A stretch of DNA of 64,000 nucleotides from Castor canadensis (Eukaryota > Chordata > Mammalia > Rodentia > Castoridae): contig NC_133394.1 in NCBI RefSeq assembly GCF_047511655.1, forward strand, positions 110,816,343-110,880,342, given 5' to 3'. Under the pieces are notes generated by a model that made no database searches, was not told the origin of the DNA, and saw only the letters and a program-made list of their open reading frames with translations. The position numbers and the translations under genes were made by a program. Shown one piece after another: positions 25,900 to 37,600 of this stretch. Every line of letters begins with the position of its first letter. The first letter of the stretch is position 1.

Positions 25900-27980
25900 C
25901 CTAGCATTTTGTTCATGGTCTAAATGAGATAACTCTCCCCAGTCCTCCCCAGTAGATTATTCATAGAGAAGAGGAAACAATTCCATATATGTTTGCCCCA
26001 GACAACATTTGGCAGGGCTTCAGCATTATAAACAATTGTTTCTTCATTCAGACTAAAGTGTAAACGACTAGTAGTAGCTGCTGTAACCACATGAATTTTC
26101 CTTAAACTGAAATTCTGGATTAAATCTGGACTGTGCTGTTTAAGATTATCTTTCCTCTCCTCCCCTTGCTATTCTCAGTTGAGCCCCCTGAGACTATGTG
26201 TGAGATTTCCATACCAGCTTCTATATCGCCCCACCTCTGGAAGTTCCCCAAATGCCTTGGCAGGTGGCTCTGCTCTTTAATTAGCTGTACAGTTTCTGCT
26301 TCCCCTTTTTTAATATCAGGAAGTTTCTACTTGTTTCATCCCCTTCCCCTTCTTGGCCATAGTGCCTTCCTACTATTCTTTTCCCAGTTTGTATTTTTGT
26401 TTAGCCCTTCCCCCCTCAGTGTGTTATCGGAATCCCATCTCAATTTAGAGATTTTTGCCAAGTCATCTGAGCTCCTTATCTCCATATGTGGCATCTGAAA
26501 TCTTCCTTAAGCCCTCTTTTCCCCTTATTTGGTATGTATGCACATACTCTATGGACTATGCCTGGGCCCAGCATCATTAGGAGTCAAGATGAGTGTGGTT
26601 TTCAAATCTACCCTTACTTGGAAAAGCCCTTATGCTCCACTGTCCTCGTCATGTTAATAAGGACTCAGTGAATGTCAGGAATATTGTCCACCATTATGCA
26701 AAATCCCTTATTTTTGGTGTGAGGATGATTGATGAGCCTTTCTTCCCAACAGACCTACCCTTTCCAGTGGGATTTGCTTTGAATGATATAGTCTCAAATT
26801 AATTTGCATCTCCTGGTCATGTACTAATTAGTTGGTTAGTGGGAAGTAGCCAAGAAGCATTGCTTATGGCATCAGGAGATTAAATAAAATCATAATGAAT
26901 AATCTGCCAGCTGATAGCTCTGATACTACTTTGGTTAGGTAGCTTGGCAATGGCACCTTGATTGTTCTGAAGTTGCTGCTTTCCTCCACCCACTGCAATA
27001 GTCGAGGGTCTCCATTCTTCCAGTGAATGTGAGAAACATATGATTCCACACTTCCTGCTCAGTTCCAACACCATCAGAACACTACAACACTAGCATTCTC
27101 TTGAGTTCAGCTGGGAAAGCACTAGAGAACACTGATGTGCTAAACTGTGTGGAACAAACTGAACCCAACAGGATTTCAGAGAAGTGGGGACTGAGATTGT
27201 TAAAAAAAAAAAAAAAAAAAAGGTCAAAAGGAGATGAAAGCTGAGTCTTAAAACTTAAAATAAATGTAAGGGGGACAATAAATGAGATGAGCACATACAT
27301 CAGCAGAAGCAAAGATTCTAGAAGTGATACGGAGCATGTAATGATACTCAAGAATTGGAGAAAATGAGAAAGGCAGTGAAGCAAATATGTATATATACAT
27401 ATAGCTGCATGTTATATTGAAGGATTGGCATTGACTTTTGGGGATACTTTGATTTTTGAGCATTTCCTGGGCTCAGTGGACTATGTTCAGCTTCAAAACA
27501 TCTATTCAGCTCTTTCAGATTAAAAAAGAGTAGAAGACTAGGTCACAGGTGACACTGTTCTGCATTCCATTTTTTGCATTCCTAGGAAATCGAAAGGTAT
27601 TCCCAAGTTATGCACATTGCACTTGGGTTGATAAGGATATGCACTGGACTTGTTTGTGTTGGACTGAAAGCTCCAGAGAGTGGAAGCTTGGAACATGAAG
27701 ATGTCTGATGGCTGTGCTCCCGGACGTTCATGATAGGTGTACTCGCTTCCAAACCCAACACAGATCCTGGTTTCTTGTTCTGTAAAAATGGTTAAGTAGC
27801 TCGTCTAAGGCCTTTGGCAATGATGCGGAGTCAAGCATTCTATCCCCACGAGAGCTTTGTCTTTTTTTAAATAGTTGCCTGGCAAGGACACCTCGGGTCA
27901 TGGCTGGGGGGTACTTTATGCTCTGCAAGAAACTAGGAGATTGTTCACATACTTCTTTAACATTATCCCTCCCTGTGCTT
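25900..27980 (+). other. Intron 1 stretch without recognised element
   Basis: Only an A-run near 27201-27221 and an AT-alternating stretch near 27384-27403 stand out; otherwise unassigned. Confidence 0.55.
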
Positions 27981-27984
27981 TTTA

Positions 27985-28135
27985 AAATAGTCGTATTATA
28001 TTTTTGAATTAGTACACATTAATTCACAATGAGAGAGCTTCATTGTGGTAATTCTATATATGCGTATAGTATACCGTGAACAAGTTCACCCCCTCCATTT
28101 CTCCCTGTCTCCTCCCCTTCCCTGAATTTTAACTC
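27985..28135 (-). repeat. L1 3' end-like fragment
   Basis: tttttgaattagtacacatt, then cattgtggtaattctatata and gttcaccccctccatttctc; closely related to 48835-48990. Confidence 0.65.
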
Positions 28136-28658
28136 TTTCTTTTCTGTTACAACCTTATATAAAATCATCTTGAATGAATTGCTGGTCAAATTCAAAATCA
28201 ATTCCATTTTCGGGACTTTTTCTCACATCATTTGTAGGTTTTTGGGAGGACTACCTTTCTTAGCTCCTTCAGAGCTAAGTTATACTACTCCATATTTAAA
28301 TCCATCCATCTACAGCTCTTCCTTTTCTATCTCTTTATTGATTTCTCAGGATTGTACTCCTAGATTATAATTGAATATTCCTAAAGTAATCCAGTAGTCT
28401 GAGGGTCATCTGCCTAGCACTGAAAGGGAGTAAGAAGAGGATGCAGAACTAAGTAGAGATTAGAGGAAAGATTCTGACTGTTTCTAGGTGCTCTTAAGGT
28501 GACATGGATTCGTTAAATTGAATCTACTTTCTTCCAGATTTAGAACTTTCTTGCGACAGTTTCACTCAGGACCTGGTTGTCTTTCTTCATTTCATTTTTT
28601 TTCTTCTCCCCTGTCTCCTTCCCTTCTGCATTCTTTTTTCCCTTCAAGTAGTGATTAA

Positions 28659-28750
28659 AGGGCTGTTGGAGTAGCTCAAAGTGGTAGAGCACCTTCCTAG
28701 CAAGTGTGAAGCCCTGAGTTCAAACCCCAGTCCCGACAACAACAACAAAA
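28659..28750 (+). mobile_element. ID-like SINE
   Basis: gggctgttggagtagctcaa, then agagcaccttcctagcaagt and gagttcaaaccccagtcc; tail of CAA units. Confidence 0.9.
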
Positions 28751-28825
28751 TACTTTCAACTTCAAGTAATGACTAAAAAGAAGAGACCATCTTAGGTTAC
28801 TGGACTAGAGCTATTTTAAAAGCGG

Positions 28826-28883
28826 GCAGGAGCTGTGGCATGGCTCAAGTGGCACAGGCCCTGAGTTCAACCCCCAGTACTGC
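28826..28883 (+). mobile_element. ID-like SINE with internal deletion
   Basis: gtggcatggctcaagtggca passes directly into caggccctgagttcaa, missing the usual middle, and its tail is replaced by a GA/GGAA microsatellite. Confidence 0.85.
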
Positions 28884-29008
28884 TGAGAGAGAGAGAAAGA
28901 TAGAGAGAGACAGAGAGAGAGAGAGAGAGAGGAGAGGAGGAAAGGAAGGAAGGAAGGAAAGAAGGAAGAAAGGAAGGAAGGAAAGAAGGAAGGAAGGAAG
29001 GGAGGAAT
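28884..29008 (+). repeat. (GA)n/(GGAA)n purine microsatellite
   Basis: About 125 bp of nearly pure purine, first GA then GGAA/GAAGG units, starting exactly at the 3' end of the SINE. Confidence 0.95.
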
Positions 29009-30410
29009 AGGGGAACAAGCAAATGAACTTAGAAGATAGATGTTGATTGGGAAGACCTTGAAGGATCAAAGAGATTGAATGACAATTAACTGAGTTAATG
29101 TAAGATAAGAAAAGAAAATAGGGTAGCCTGGTTTGGAGATAGTCATCTGAGACAGAAAAATATAGTAGGTTTGAGGTGAAGGAAGCATTGGGGTAGACTT
29201 TTCCTCACACTAGGCAATACTTTGGACAGCTTGGTTGTTTTCTGGAATTGCCTGAGGGAGTAAGGGACAGAGGACAGTAGATGTCAGTCATTCTATAGAC
29301 AGGATGTTTGCTAGACAGATATTTCACAGCCTGAAATCCTTAATGGAACAAGGGCAAGAATAAATAAATAATAGGACCTATCCTGGTGTTTGTTCCTATA
29401 CATTTAAAAAGTCTGTGACTTGTTTTAACTGGAACACAAACACTGAGGATGACTTCAATGGCAATGTTGTGACTCATAGCCTGGCCTTGAGAACTGACTT
29501 TGAGCTTCTGCATGAGAAAAATCTGCCCAGAGTGAATTGAAAATTTCCTTATCCTTAAAAACAGAATTAAATTCTGGATCTGCTTTGGCCTGCTTGGGAG
29601 AAAGGCCCAGTGGAAACACTTAGGAGTTATTTGGTAAAGAGTCGTTGAGCACAGTGTTCTCCAGACTTACAGAATCCACATTCAATTACAGCAGTGAAAT
29701 TGCTTTCCAATGGAATATGTAACACGATGGGGTGGTTTAGAGTGAGACAAGCATGCAGCATTGTTGTGGTTGCCTTCGTACCAGCTGGTGACATCGTTAC
29801 CATCTCTTTCGTCCACACCAAACTTGTCCTCTTGGTGTGTTCATGGGTGGCTTATAAGTGTCTCCTCATTCCCTCTTACCATGTGTTACTCATCTTCTGC
29901 AATGCCACCATGTTCTGCCTTTATCAAGAGTTTCCACCAGGGAAATTACAGGCAATTTCCAGACTAAGTAAGCAGCAAAGAACCAGGCAGAGCCTAATAG
30001 GTAGATGCTGCAGGTATCTGCTCTGAACAAAGTAAATGGGGAGAATCTCCAACCCCTATGGATTCGTCTAACACACAAAGTTAAATTGAGGCCAATCTGC
30101 CTCCATGTACTCTATGAGGTCAATTAATCACTTCATTGTTCATTTAATCATTTACTGACTGAACTTTCCTTTGCAAATGAGTATGTATCAAACCCTGAAG
30201 GGTATCAAAACCTGAAGGCGATTTTATAGGGAAGTGCTTTTCAATTTAGATATTGTTTGTTAAACTTTGTCCTATCAAATCCAATGTTTGTTCAAGGACA
30301 TTTGCAATAGCCCAGGATATTTGTAAGTGTTGAACAGCAAACTGGTCCTACCAAGCCTTTCACTGCCCTCTCCCATTACCCCATATGAGTTAGGGAATAA
30401 TACTGATTTT
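29009..30410 (+). other. Intron 1 stretch without recognised element
   Basis: No named repeat. A 110-codon frame at 29694-30026 has no recognisable domain. Confidence 0.5.
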
Positions 30411-30431
30411 GTGTGTATGTGTGTGTGTGTG

Positions 30432-30614
30432 TGGTACTGAGGCTTGAACTCAAGGCCTGCACCTTGAACCATTCCACCAGCACTTCTTTGTAAAGGGTTT
30501 TTTTGAGGTAGGGTCTCGAGGAACTATTTGCCAGGGCTGGCTTCAAACCACAATCCTCCTGATCTCTATCTCCTGAGTACCTAGGATTACAGGCATGACC
30601 CACCAGTGCCCAGC
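30432..30614 (-). mobile_element. B1+ID dimeric SINE
   Basis: Reversed dimer: ggtactgaggcttgaactca, then agggtctcgaggaactattt and ctaggattacaggcatgacc; preceded by a short TG run. Confidence 0.9.
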
Positions 30615-30929
30615 AATAATACAGATTTTTATGGTGTAATAATCTTGTAGAATCTAGACATAGCCTAGTAGGGGGATGGACAAAATCATTTGTTTTTAGA
30701 TTAGTCTAATCATGGATTCAATCCAGCCACCTAAAGTATTTCAAGGGTTGGGAGAGAAAGAAGGGGAACTCATAGCATTGTCCTAATCCTGAATTCCCTG
30801 GTGGTGACTTTTATTCAGAGTATTCCTGCATTCACATGTATTTAAATAACTCTTGTTTCTCCTGGAATATTCTGCTTCTTGGAATAATGAAGTTTGGAGG
30901 AAGTACTTCAATTTTAGCATAATTAATTT

Positions 30930-31330
30930 CTAAATTACGCTATGGTTATTGGTAATAGGATATACACACAGACCAGTGGAACAGAATAGAACGTCCGGAA
31001 ATCTACCCACACATGTATGGTCAATGGATTTACCAGAAAGGCAGTGTTAATGATTCAGTTGGAAAAGGATGGACTTTTCAATAAATTGTTCTGAAGCAAC
31101 TGGATATTCCTTGAAGAGGAAAAAAAACCTTGACCTCTACCTCACAGAATACACAAAAATTCATTCAAGATGGACCAAAACTCTAAACATAGAAAAGAAT
31201 TTATGTGCAAAGCTTGTAGAAGATAACAGAATCTTTACAGCACTGGCCTAGACAAAAGGTTACTAGGCAGGACTCAAAAGGCACAAGTCATGAAGATAAA
31301 AAACTTGCTAATGTAAACTCTATTAAAAAT
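30930..31330 (+). repeat. L1 ORF2 3' fragment, broken
   Basis: Typical L1 ORF2 text: acacagaccagtggaacaga, then acccacacatgtatggtcaa and tcattcaagatggaccaaaa. The coding frame is disrupted. Confidence 0.85.
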
Positions 31331-31339
31331 TAAGAGCAT

Positions 31340-32870
31340 CAATTCAGGCTGGCAGTCCACCATGTGGACTCCAACATCTGCCCCTGGCCAAGGCTGGGGA
31401 CTCTGCTCCCAGTCTTGTCGCTTGGGAGATGGATGCACGTTAAAACAAGTGGAGTTTTGCAAAGCTGAGGCACCCATATCTCCACAATAGAACCTTTCTG
31501 CAGGCCTCATGTGGCTTTGATTCATAAGTGGCAGCTTTAATCCCCTCCAAATCTCTGAACACAGCTGTATTCTTTCCAGAACAATCCGAGATCCCCTGAG
31601 CTTTGAGGTCAGCCTGCCAAGCCTGTATGTGTGGGAAGGAGGATGGAGCAGCAGGGGTCCCTCAGAGAGGTGGGTGAAAGGAGTTCAAAGTCCAGCCAGA
31701 TCCGGTTATGTGGTGTCCAAACCCTTTGGGGTTCCAGGGCTCTGGAGGAAGCCAGGATAGGGTGAGGCCCAACCCTTTTCAGGGTTCTGTATTTGTGCAG
31801 CCAGACTAGGAAATGTCTGAGACAGACAGCCAGAAGCATGCATCAATACAACCCAGCTCTGCTCCTCACATCCACTTTTGCAAAAGAAAAACCAAGACTC
31901 CAAGGCAAGGTGTATGCTTTGTATTCAGATCCATGGTTTGGAGGGAAGGAAGCATGAAATATTTTTAGAGCTTTCAAAATGTACATTGCTTTGCACATTC
32001 TTACAAAAGGAAAAAGAATTAAAATATCCCAAGGGATTAAATGAAATTACTTCTAATACTTGAGATGAATGGGAAAATCTTACATACTGGGGTCATTTCC
32101 TTTTGGTTTCAAGAAATTAGTCTGTGCTAAAAATAGCCTTTTGCAAAAGGGGTGACTTCGTGTCCTCTGAATGCTGATTATGCCAGCAAACTTTCCAGGC
32201 CTAGAGGGAAGGTTGTCCCTTTCCCAGGCCCCTGGTGCAAGATGACCCTGCAGTCAGATCTGTGACAAGGCTAGAAGACCCCCCAGGCCGCTGGCCTTTG
32301 CAATTCAGAGGAATAATCAACTCATTCATCCAAGAAACAGGGCAGAACATGGAGGATGGGCCAGGCCCAGCTCTGGGGCAGCATATTGTTCCCCACAGGG
32401 ACCTCACAGGCCTCTGTGCACTGTCCTGAGTCTCTCTGAAGGACCCTAGTAGCTGGACCCTGGTATTCAGAATTAGCAGAAGCACAATAGTAAGTACTCC
32501 ACTAAAAAGTAGGTGTGCGTGTGAATGTTGGGAGGCTGGTCTCTCCAAAGGAAGGAGCTGTAAGCAAGCACATGCTCTTGCAGTACTCTTGGCTTCAGAA
32601 GTGTACACTTCAGGGAGGGACTGGAATTCACCCAGTGAGTTTGCTTGTATCTGAATTGACCCTGCTGAGCCTTTCCTGTGACGTCTTATTTAAGCATCAG
32701 TCAGTTGGTTAGAGGAACCAGCAACTGTCTTCTCTAAAGGACCATTTGGCCAATATTTTAGGCCATATGGTCTCAGATGCAACCTCTGGCCTTGGCCATG
32801 GTGGTACAAGGGCACTGCAGACAGTAGGTAAACAGATGGGCATACCTGTGCTCCAGTAATACCTTATTTA
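31340..32870 (+). other. Intron 1 stretch without recognised element
   Basis: GC-richer than its surroundings, with scattered short frames on both strands but nothing recognised. Confidence 0.5.
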
Positions 32871-32877
32871 TTTATTT

Positions 32878-33071
32878 AGGCAGTATCGGGATTTGAACTC
32901 AGGGCCTCATGCTTGCTAGGCAGGCACTCTACCACTTGAGCCACTCTGCCAACCCTATTTTGTATTGAGTATTTCAAGATAGGGTCTCATGAACTATTTC
33001 CCTGGGCTGGCTTTGAACTGCCATCCTCCTCATCTCCAAGAGAAGCTAGGATTACAGGTGCGAGCCACCGA
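32878..33071 (-). mobile_element. B1+ID dimeric SINE
   Basis: Reversed: gggatttgaactcagggcct, then tctaccacttgagccactct, agggtctcatgaactatttc and ggattacaggtgcgagccac. Confidence 0.95.
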
Positions 33072-33189
33072 CAATAATACCTTATTTTATGGACACAAAA
33101 ACATGAATTCCTTACAATTTTTATATATCATGAACTATTATCCTTTTAATTTTCTTTCCCTCCCCTTGTGGTTTTTTTGTTTTTGTTTT

Positions 33190-33246
33190 TTGTGGTACTG
33201 GGGATTGAACTAAAGGCCTTGCACTTGAGCCATGCCCTTGGTCCTT
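33190..33246 (-). mobile_element. ID-like SINE fragment
   Basis: ggtactggggattgaactaa, then gccttgcacttgagcc; part of a SINE cluster. Confidence 0.75.
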
Positions 33247-33287
33247 TTGCTTTTAGGGTTTTTTTTTGTTGTTGTTGATCTGTTTTT

Positions 33288-33592
33288 TGGTGGGACTGAG
33301 GTTTGAATTGAGGGCTTCATGCTTACAAAGCAGGCACTCTACCACTTGAGCCACACTTCCAGTCCATTTCACTCCTGTTACTTTGGAGATGGGGGTCTCA
33401 CAAACTATTTTCCAGGACTGGCCTCGGACCATGATCCTCCCAATCTCATTTTCCCAAGTCATTAGAATTATAGGCATGAGCCACCACACCCAGCTAGTTT
33501 TTCAGATAGGGTCCTCCTGCTAACTTTGCCCGGCCGACCTTGAACCACCTCCTGAGTAGCTGGAACCACAGGAGTGCAACACCACATCCATT
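33288..33592 (-). mobile_element. SINE dimer plus extra B1 fragment
   Basis: Reversed ID half (33288-33366), full B1 (33367-33495, ending taggcatgagccaccacacc) and a second B1 fragment (33496-33592). Again a B1-B1-ID order on the - strand. Confidence 0.8.
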
Positions 33593-34575
33593 CTTTTAAT
33601 TTTTTTCAAACCATTTAACATGCAAAGACCATTCTTAGTGCTCAGGCCACGAAAATATAACTAGAGGGAGGAGCAGTTAGCTCACAGGCACTCCTTTGCT
33701 GACTCCAGAACGAGAGCCATCCAACTGTAGAGCAAAAAGGATGCACACATGGATGTTGATTCTGAATAAAGACCTCCTTACAGAAGGGAGCTATGACAGA
33801 GAAGGTGAGGGCTGGCTTCCAGAATCAAGGGCATGGGGAGGAGTCATCTGGCCTCTTGGTGGCCCCATACCTGTTGACTCTATTCAGGCAGGACCTCGAG
33901 GGGACTCCCCCAGCCACAGACCTTAACACTGAGAACCATGGGAACGAGCCCTCTCCTTGGAGGAGACACTGTTCTCCTTTGCCCAACTACGGTGATCTTC
34001 CTCCGTGCCCAGGGCCCTTCTGTTCCAAGGTGCCTCCTCCCCAACCCTGGGGCACCCAGCACTCCATGCTTTTCACCTCATCCTGCCTGATGGCTAGGGA
34101 CTTGTTCACAGGATCGCCTTGGTGCTCAACACGTTTTCAAATAACCTTAGATTTTTTTTTTATTTTATTACCCAAGGAGTGGTTGTTTGTTTATCCCCCC
34201 CTCCACCCAAAAAAAGACATTCTGGTAAATAAAAGAAGAAAAACATTAAACATTTTGAAATGAAAATGTCACTGAATTAATGGAAATTTCCTGGATAATG
34301 TGAAACAGCTGGTAAATTAAAACTCACTTAAGCATGGTTGGGAAAGAAGACAATTTTGTGAACAACAGATTTTTCTTCCTTAATGTTTTTATTGGTTTGT
34401 TTCAATGCTTGCACTCCTGAAATCATGCTGGTCACCGGAAAAAGCCACTCTACTCTGAAACTTGCTTCAGATAGTCCACAGAGGGGATGGCCTCATAAAC
34501 AATCCCATACTCACGTTCTAGAATGGCAACTAATGCTAAGAGCTGCTAAAAGGTAGCTTTGTGTCTCTCTTGTAG

Positions 34576-34685
34576 GTCCTTCCATAGTGACACCCCCCAA
34601 GGACATCTGGAATGTCACTGGCGCCAAAGTGTACTTGAGCTGTGAGGTCATCGGAATCCCAACCCCAGTCCTCATCTGGAACAAG
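34576..34685 (+). CDS. IGFBP7: IGFBP7 exon 2 (start of Ig-like domain)
   Basis: This 110-nt internal exon begins with two bases completing a split Gly codon and then encodes 36 residues, PSIVTPPKDIWNVT through VLIWNK. The acceptor is ctcttgtag and the donor is AAG|gtcagt; entry phase is 1 and exit phase 0. It carries the first cysteine of the Ig fold and the sequon NVT. An antisense open frame covering the exon is a shadow. Compared with the human protein as I recall it, the visible change is Lys in VTGAKVYL. Confidence 0.97.
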
Positions 34686-37600
34686 GTCAGTGGCACAAAC
34701 TTCAAGAAGACATCGTGGCCTGACAGTTTCTCTTGAACTGCCGCAGGGTATGGTAACATGAAATCCTCAGCCTGTTCCATTGCCTGCTGCTCCTCAAAGC
34801 CCCATGGCAGTGCCATAGCAGGGATCCTGAGAAACTGGAAGAACAGCAATGCTGAACCCCAGCCCACCTTTGGGTATGTGTGCACCTGCGTGAACGTGGG
34901 TGTGCACCCAGGGGAAGGAGTGTGAGTTCCTGTCTTTCTACCCCAAAATGTTGTCCCCGACATTTGTCATTGCATTAGTCTCCTCACTTGAGACTGAAGC
35001 CATAGACATTTGGCTGATCCTTTGGGTTCTGTCTGGTGAGAGCACTAACCCACGTTGCACACAGGAGTGGGAGGCCTGGCTAAGGAAGTAAAGAAAGCAC
35101 AGCTCTGGAGCCTTCTGTTAACATGGATTTTTTTTATCAGATTGCCTGTGTGCTGAAAAACAGGATGAGTAAGTCTTAAAGGCAATGAGAGTGGGACGTA
35201 AGGAGGGGGACCTAGCCCAGCTACCAAGGCTGTGAGCCCCTAAGTTAGGGACAAAGTAAGCCACTCTAGAACAGAGCATTCAAAAGGAACAAGAGGATGA
35301 ACATCAAAGGAAAAAATTTCTCCTCTTTGAATTTTGCTGAATGCTGGCCCCAAGTGGAAAAGTGTGATGCCCTTTTAATAAACGATCTCCAAAATGACTT
35401 TCCAAATGGAAAAAAAAAGAATGTGGGCTCTCTAGGCAGGTTGGCAGGGTCCTCTGTAAGCCAGGATTCCTCAGCCTCAGCACTATTGACATTTGGAACC
35501 AGATAATTCTTTATGTTGGGGGGCTGCCTGTGCTTTGGAAGAGGCGTTGCAGCTTCTCTGACCTCCACCCACTGGGTACCACCGGCACCCACCTCCCACC
35601 CCATTGCATCACACCCCCTTGTAATTGAAAATGTCGCCACAGTGCCAAATTTCACCTGAGGAGAGAAACCACTGCTTTAAACCTCAGGTTCCCTCCTCTG
35701 TATGATACAAGTAGCATATAATTATTATAAAGACCAAATAAATAATGCAGGCGAATCACTTGACTCACTTTGCCCTTTGAGCAGTGCTGTCTGGTGTAAT
35801 TAGAGCCACATTTGAAGGACATCATATTCTCAGCATGTTAATAAAAGGGAAACATCTCATTTGCCATATCAAATACTTCACAATTACTCTTCAGTTACAT
35901 TTTTGTTCTTTTATACTCTTTGAATTTTGAGTCATTCAACCTCACAACTATCCTATGAAGTTAAAAAAAAAAATCACCAAACTCGTGCTACCAAGCAGGA
36001 AGTTTAAGTAAAATGTTTACTTCTTCAGCCAGCTCTAAAATGGATGATGGTCTCTTATTTTGTTGCATGTTATGTGAGCAGAGTGACTTCTGAAACTACT
36101 AGGAGTTTTGGTTTTGGCCCTAGCAGTTAGAACTTTTTCTGTAGCAAACTAGCTGAGGGGGGAAAAAAAGAATAGGAAGGAAAAGAAAAATGAAGCAATT
36201 CCAGCCTCCAGGGCACCTGGATCCAGGCACACAGCTGTCATCAGGACTGAACTCTTGATCTTTGCTCTCAATATACCGGTTCCATTTTCTTCTACTTCAG
36301 ACAGCTTCCTCCACAGTGGGCGATATTGTCACTGGCAGCTCTGCACTCACATTATTATCACAGCTTAAAGACCCCAGAGGAAAGAAAGGGCTTCCCCTCT
36401 CCCCTCAGCATTGTGAAAAAGCTCACCAGGTCTGACACATGCTAACCTCTGGCGCCCCCATGTGGCCAGAGGGGTGCAGCCACTAAGAAACCACCTGGTT
36501 TGAGCAGTCTTCAATGTTGATTAACTGGGAAAGCCTGGGGACTCAGGTGAGCAGACACAAGCTATACAACTATCCTTTACAGCTAAAACTTCTGCTTAAG
36601 GGAACAATGAAACTTCACCTCATTAAATTAGGTTTTAAAAACACACATGGAGAGCAAGGAAGAGCAGAAATGCAGCCGCAGAGGGCAGATGTGCCTCTCT
36701 AGGCCTCTACGGTACAACCTGCTGACCTTCCTCATTGCTTATTTGGAGGCTAGTAGTTGGCCAGGAGGAGGGGAGGTGGAGGACCATTTGCAGGGAATAC
36801 TGGAAAAAGTTCCATTGTAGTTCTCTGTGGTTCCCCAGGGACACTTACACAATGAGAAGCCAGGGTGCCCCAAGTGTCCCGGGGCACATAACCTCACTGG
36901 CAAACTTAGCAAAGGATGTCTTTGGCCCTTGCTGTGCCGCACCCCAGGGGAGCAAATCTGTCCCAGGAATCTTTTCCTTGATACTTTCAGGACTGTAGGA
37001 GACAGATCCATGGGCCTCCCTGGGAATACCATAGCAGTCCTTGGGGTAGAGGGTAGGGGGAGTGAAGGGCAGGAAAAGAGTTGTGGGTAGGGGAGAAACA
37101 GGAAAAAATAGTTTTCTACAGACTTGCCAGAAAGGAGCAAAAACCCAGCTAGGATGCTCCCCGGATTTCCTGTCTTCACACTGTGATTTGCCACATGCAT
37201 GGCCTAAAGCAGTGGTTCTCAAACTGCAGTCAGGACCCATCAGTGAGTCCTGCCATTAATGTAGGTGTCAAAGTCAGCATGTTCATACAGGAAAGAAAAA
37301 GTAGAACAGAAAATATGGTAAGGTGTCACATTTATTACTTATTACGGTATCATTTTATGAACCCCAAATCCCAAGGTAAAAAGTAATTTTTTGGACCATG
37401 ATGAACACTTGCAGTAACTGACCTAGATAATTAAACTCTGCTGTAATCAAAGAATGGAGATATATTTAAGATCGCATATTGTTTCAAATCTTCTTTAAGC
37501 GCAGAACTTGTTTTGGATAGAAGTATTAGAAGCTTGGCTTGGAGATGCACACACCCCAGCACTTGGGAGGCAGAGACAGAAGGATCTAAATTTCCAGGCT

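Larger units (their letters stand above)
1..34575 (+). other. IGFBP7: IGFBP7 intron 1, 3' portion
   Basis: No exon of any recognised gene was found on either strand in this 34.6-kb stretch. It ends at the exon 2 acceptor, and in mammals IGFBP7 has a very long first intron, so it is read as intron 1. Repeats listed separately account for perhaps a quarter of it. Open frames of up to about 157 codons occur but have no recognisable family, no codon signature and no splice context. No CpG island was seen, so no promoter of a housekeeping gene is apparent. Confidence 0.85.

Noticed and set aside
28884..29008. CRISPR-like or tandem regulatory array
   Set aside because: Simple GA/GGAA microsatellite, no spacers; eukaryotic context.
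29694..30026. 110-codon + strand frame with hydrophobic stretches
   Set aside because: No recognised family; several overlapping frames on both strands and no splice context.
30930..31330. Reverse-transcriptase-related gene
   Set aside because: Broken 3' fragment of L1 ORF2 with no continuous frame.
33793..34263. 156-codon + strand open frame shortly before IGFBP7 exon 2
   Set aside because: No signal peptide or IGFBP-like cysteines; not a missing IGFBP7 exon.
34511..34963. 150-codon frame antisense to IGFBP7 exon 2
   Set aside because: Shadow of the real exon, which has exact splice sites and protein identity on the other strand.
36739..37200. 153-codon - strand open frame
   Set aside because: Overlapping frames on both strands and no recognisable domain in IGFBP7 intron 2.
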